The notes beneath the pieces were generated by a model, which was not told where the DNA came from, ran no database searches, and saw nothing but the letters and a program-made list of their open reading frames with translations. From Phycisphaeraceae bacterium (lineage in GTDB: Bacteria; Planctomycetota; Phycisphaerae; Phycisphaerales; Phycisphaeraceae), in contig JAESSU010000197.1 in NCBI GenBank assembly GCA_016763955.1, positions 1 to 6,846 on the forward strand: 6,846 bases of DNA, read 5' to 3'. Both the position numbers and the translations under genes were made by a program. Positions 5,341 to 6,846 of the stretch are shown here, piece after piece (the first letter of the stretch is position 1; the number at the start of each line of letters is the position of its first letter).

Positions 5341-6846
5341 CAGACTATGAACCCGTCTTTAAGCAACTTCGGGCCAAGAACGATATCACGCATTTTTATT
5401 TCCATCGCCCCGACCGGGTCAATCTGCTGCGGGTACACAACCCCGACAGGAGCGGCGACCTGATCAACCGTTTCACTATCCTTGAGGCTGAGCGTACAAA
5501 GCAGACGGCATGGGGCATTGAATTGGGACGGCTTGGCACCTTCACGCTGCGAGTGGTGCGGCCGGTTTTCGATGGCAAAACACTCCTCGGCTACCTTGAA
5601 CTGGGTAAGGAGATCGAGAATCTTCTCAAAGACCTCTCCAACAAACACGGCGTTGAACTGACTGCGACCATTCGCAAAAACCTCCTGAAGCGTCAAAGTT
5701 GGGAATCGGGCATGAAAATACTTGGCCGAGAGGCCAACTGGGATCGCTTTGCCGACGATGTCATTATCTACTCATCTCTGGACCGATTCCCCGACACAGC
5801 TGGGAAGTTTGTCGGCGAAAAGAACCATATACCCGAAGATGTAACTGCCGAAGCAATTGTTGATGGCAAATCATGCCGTGTTCTAAACAAACCCTTGTTC
5901 GATGCTTCGGGCACCGAGGTGGGCGATTTGATCATTATACATGACATTTCTAAAGAAAAAGCAGAGTTGTCTCGTGTCATTTTCATGGTATCAGAGGCAG
6001 CATTGATTCTTATGGTCGGACTCTTTGGGTTTCTGTTTATCCTACTACGACGAACCGACCAGGGCATCTGTTTGCAGCAGGAAAAACTTACAAAAGCTAA
6101 AGAAACAGCCCATTCTATGATGGTGGAGACCGATAAGGCCAAAAAAGAAATTGAAGAAGTTAACCAACACCTGGAGTTAGCAACCATGTTAGCTAACAAT
6201 ATGGCTGCCCAGGCTGAAATGGCAAGTGCAGCCAAGAGCCAGTTTCTAGCCAATATGAGTCATGAAATTCGTACGCCAATGAACGCGATTTTGGGCTTCA
6301 GCGATTTACTGGCAGATGAAGACTTAACCGATAAGCAAAAGCAGGATGTCAATCTCATCAGGGACTCAGGCCGCAATCTGCTGACACTCATAAATGACAT
6401 CCTAGATTTCTCCAAGATCGAGGCTGGCCAACTAGATACCGAGATGATTGATTGCTCATTGGCCAAGTTACTCAATTCTGTTGAGTCGTTGATGAGATCG
6501 AAAGCGACAGAAAAAAGACTTGAATTTAAAGTTGTGGAAAGTCACGGCCTGCCCGCACAAATACACAGTGACCCAACTCGACTCAATCAGTGTTTAATCA
6601 ACCTTATAGGCAATGCCCTTAAATTCACCCAAAATGGATATGTGCATCTAAATGTTTCCTTAGAGCAACGGGGAGATAAGCCATTTATCCGTTTCGATGT
6701 CGAAGATACCGGTATTGGTATCCCGAAAAACAAACAGGCAAAAATCTTTGAATCGTTCACTCAGGCCGATGGAGATACAACCCGTAAATATGGCGGTACG
6801 GGACTTGGACTGACCATCGCGAGGCAACTGGCAGAGCTTTTGGGCG
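5313..6846 (+). CDS. Sensor histidine kinase, C-terminal part (after frameshift, 3' end outside window)
   Basis: This is a continuation of the kinase one frame back, open for over 510 codons to the window edge. It begins with an extracytoplasmic module containing I-T-H-F-Y-F-H (5382-5402), L-L-R-V-H-N-P and L-G-T-F-T-L-R-V-V, then G-Y-L-E-L-G. This fits the double-Cache 'double sensory domain of two-component sensor kinase' type (dCache_3). A fourth membrane helix follows (about 5976-6047), then a charged coiled coil and HisKA with the H-box S-H-E-I-R-T-P (phospho-accepting His at 6261-6263). HATPase_c shows N-box N-A-L-K-F-T (Asn at 6612-6614), G1 D-T-G-I-G-I (from 6705), the F-box F-E-S-F-T-Q-A-D and G2 G-G-T-G-L-G-L. 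All catalytic residues in the window are intact. It has no good start of its own, the first in-frame ATG being at 5712. A receiver domain may follow, as in BarA-like hybrids, but that lies outside the window. Confidence 0.9.

Noticed and set aside
5310..5356. Programmed -1 frameshift signal in the kinase
   Set aside because: The site is not a full X-XXY-YYZ heptamer and the only stem begins one base after it. Kept only as an alternative within the frameshift finding.
5768..6475. Minus-strand frames of 161 and 71 codons opposite the kinase core
   Set aside because: They lie antisense to conserved HisKA sequence, with Ser/Arg-rich composition typical of shadow frames.

Overview
The window reads as chromosomal DNA of moderate GC content, most likely from a planctomycete-type bacterium (Planctomycetota, perhaps Phycisphaerae). 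The main clue is a stand-alone pseudopilin with a prepilin N-terminus and a C-terminal H-Xn-DG signature, a family that is greatly expanded in Planctomycetota and Lentisphaerota. This assignment is inference: no rRNA or other marker gene is present.

Left part (about 98-1737, minus strand): three small housekeeping-type genes point the same way, transcribed in the order YfcE-like metallophosphoesterase, GNAT acetyltransferase, DUF309 protein, with gaps of 58 and about 90-120 bp. A GC-rich inverted repeat follows the acetyltransferase stop codon. Divergent from this group, across about 140 bp, is trpC (1879-2691, plus strand), indole-3-glycerol-phosphate synthase of tryptophan synthesis, with all its main motifs.

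Middle part (2692-4380): trpC is followed by a 24-codon mini-ORF and then by three tightly packed hairpins. The last hairpin is a clear Rho-independent terminator (2861-2890), so the block is a terminated 3' UTR or a candidate small RNA. The pseudopilin gene (3070-3822, minus strand) converges on it. The pseudopilin has a good predicted sigma70-type promoter (-35 TTGCCA, 16 bp, -10 TATAAT at 4084-4057). That promoter is flanked by two inverted repeats whose half-sites resemble one another, which suggests regulation. A further imperfect hairpin with GGTCAG/GACCC motifs (4181-4234) lies between the promoter and the next gene.

Right part (4381 to the window end, plus strand): a large membrane sensor histidine kinase with two tandem extracytoplasmic sensor modules, four membrane segments, a coiled coil, HisKA and HATPase_c. 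Its reading frame is broken once, by a -1 shift near 5310-5316, at the start of the second sensor module. Both halves are otherwise well preserved, so the break is a recent mutation, a sequencing error or, less likely, recoding. The 3' end lies outside the window.

I see no CRISPR array, tRNA, rRNA, transposase or phage gene. The most unusual items are the frameshifted tandem-sensor kinase, the paired dyads around the pseudopilin promoter and the three-hairpin RNA element after trpC. None of these can be called a new system from the sequence alone.
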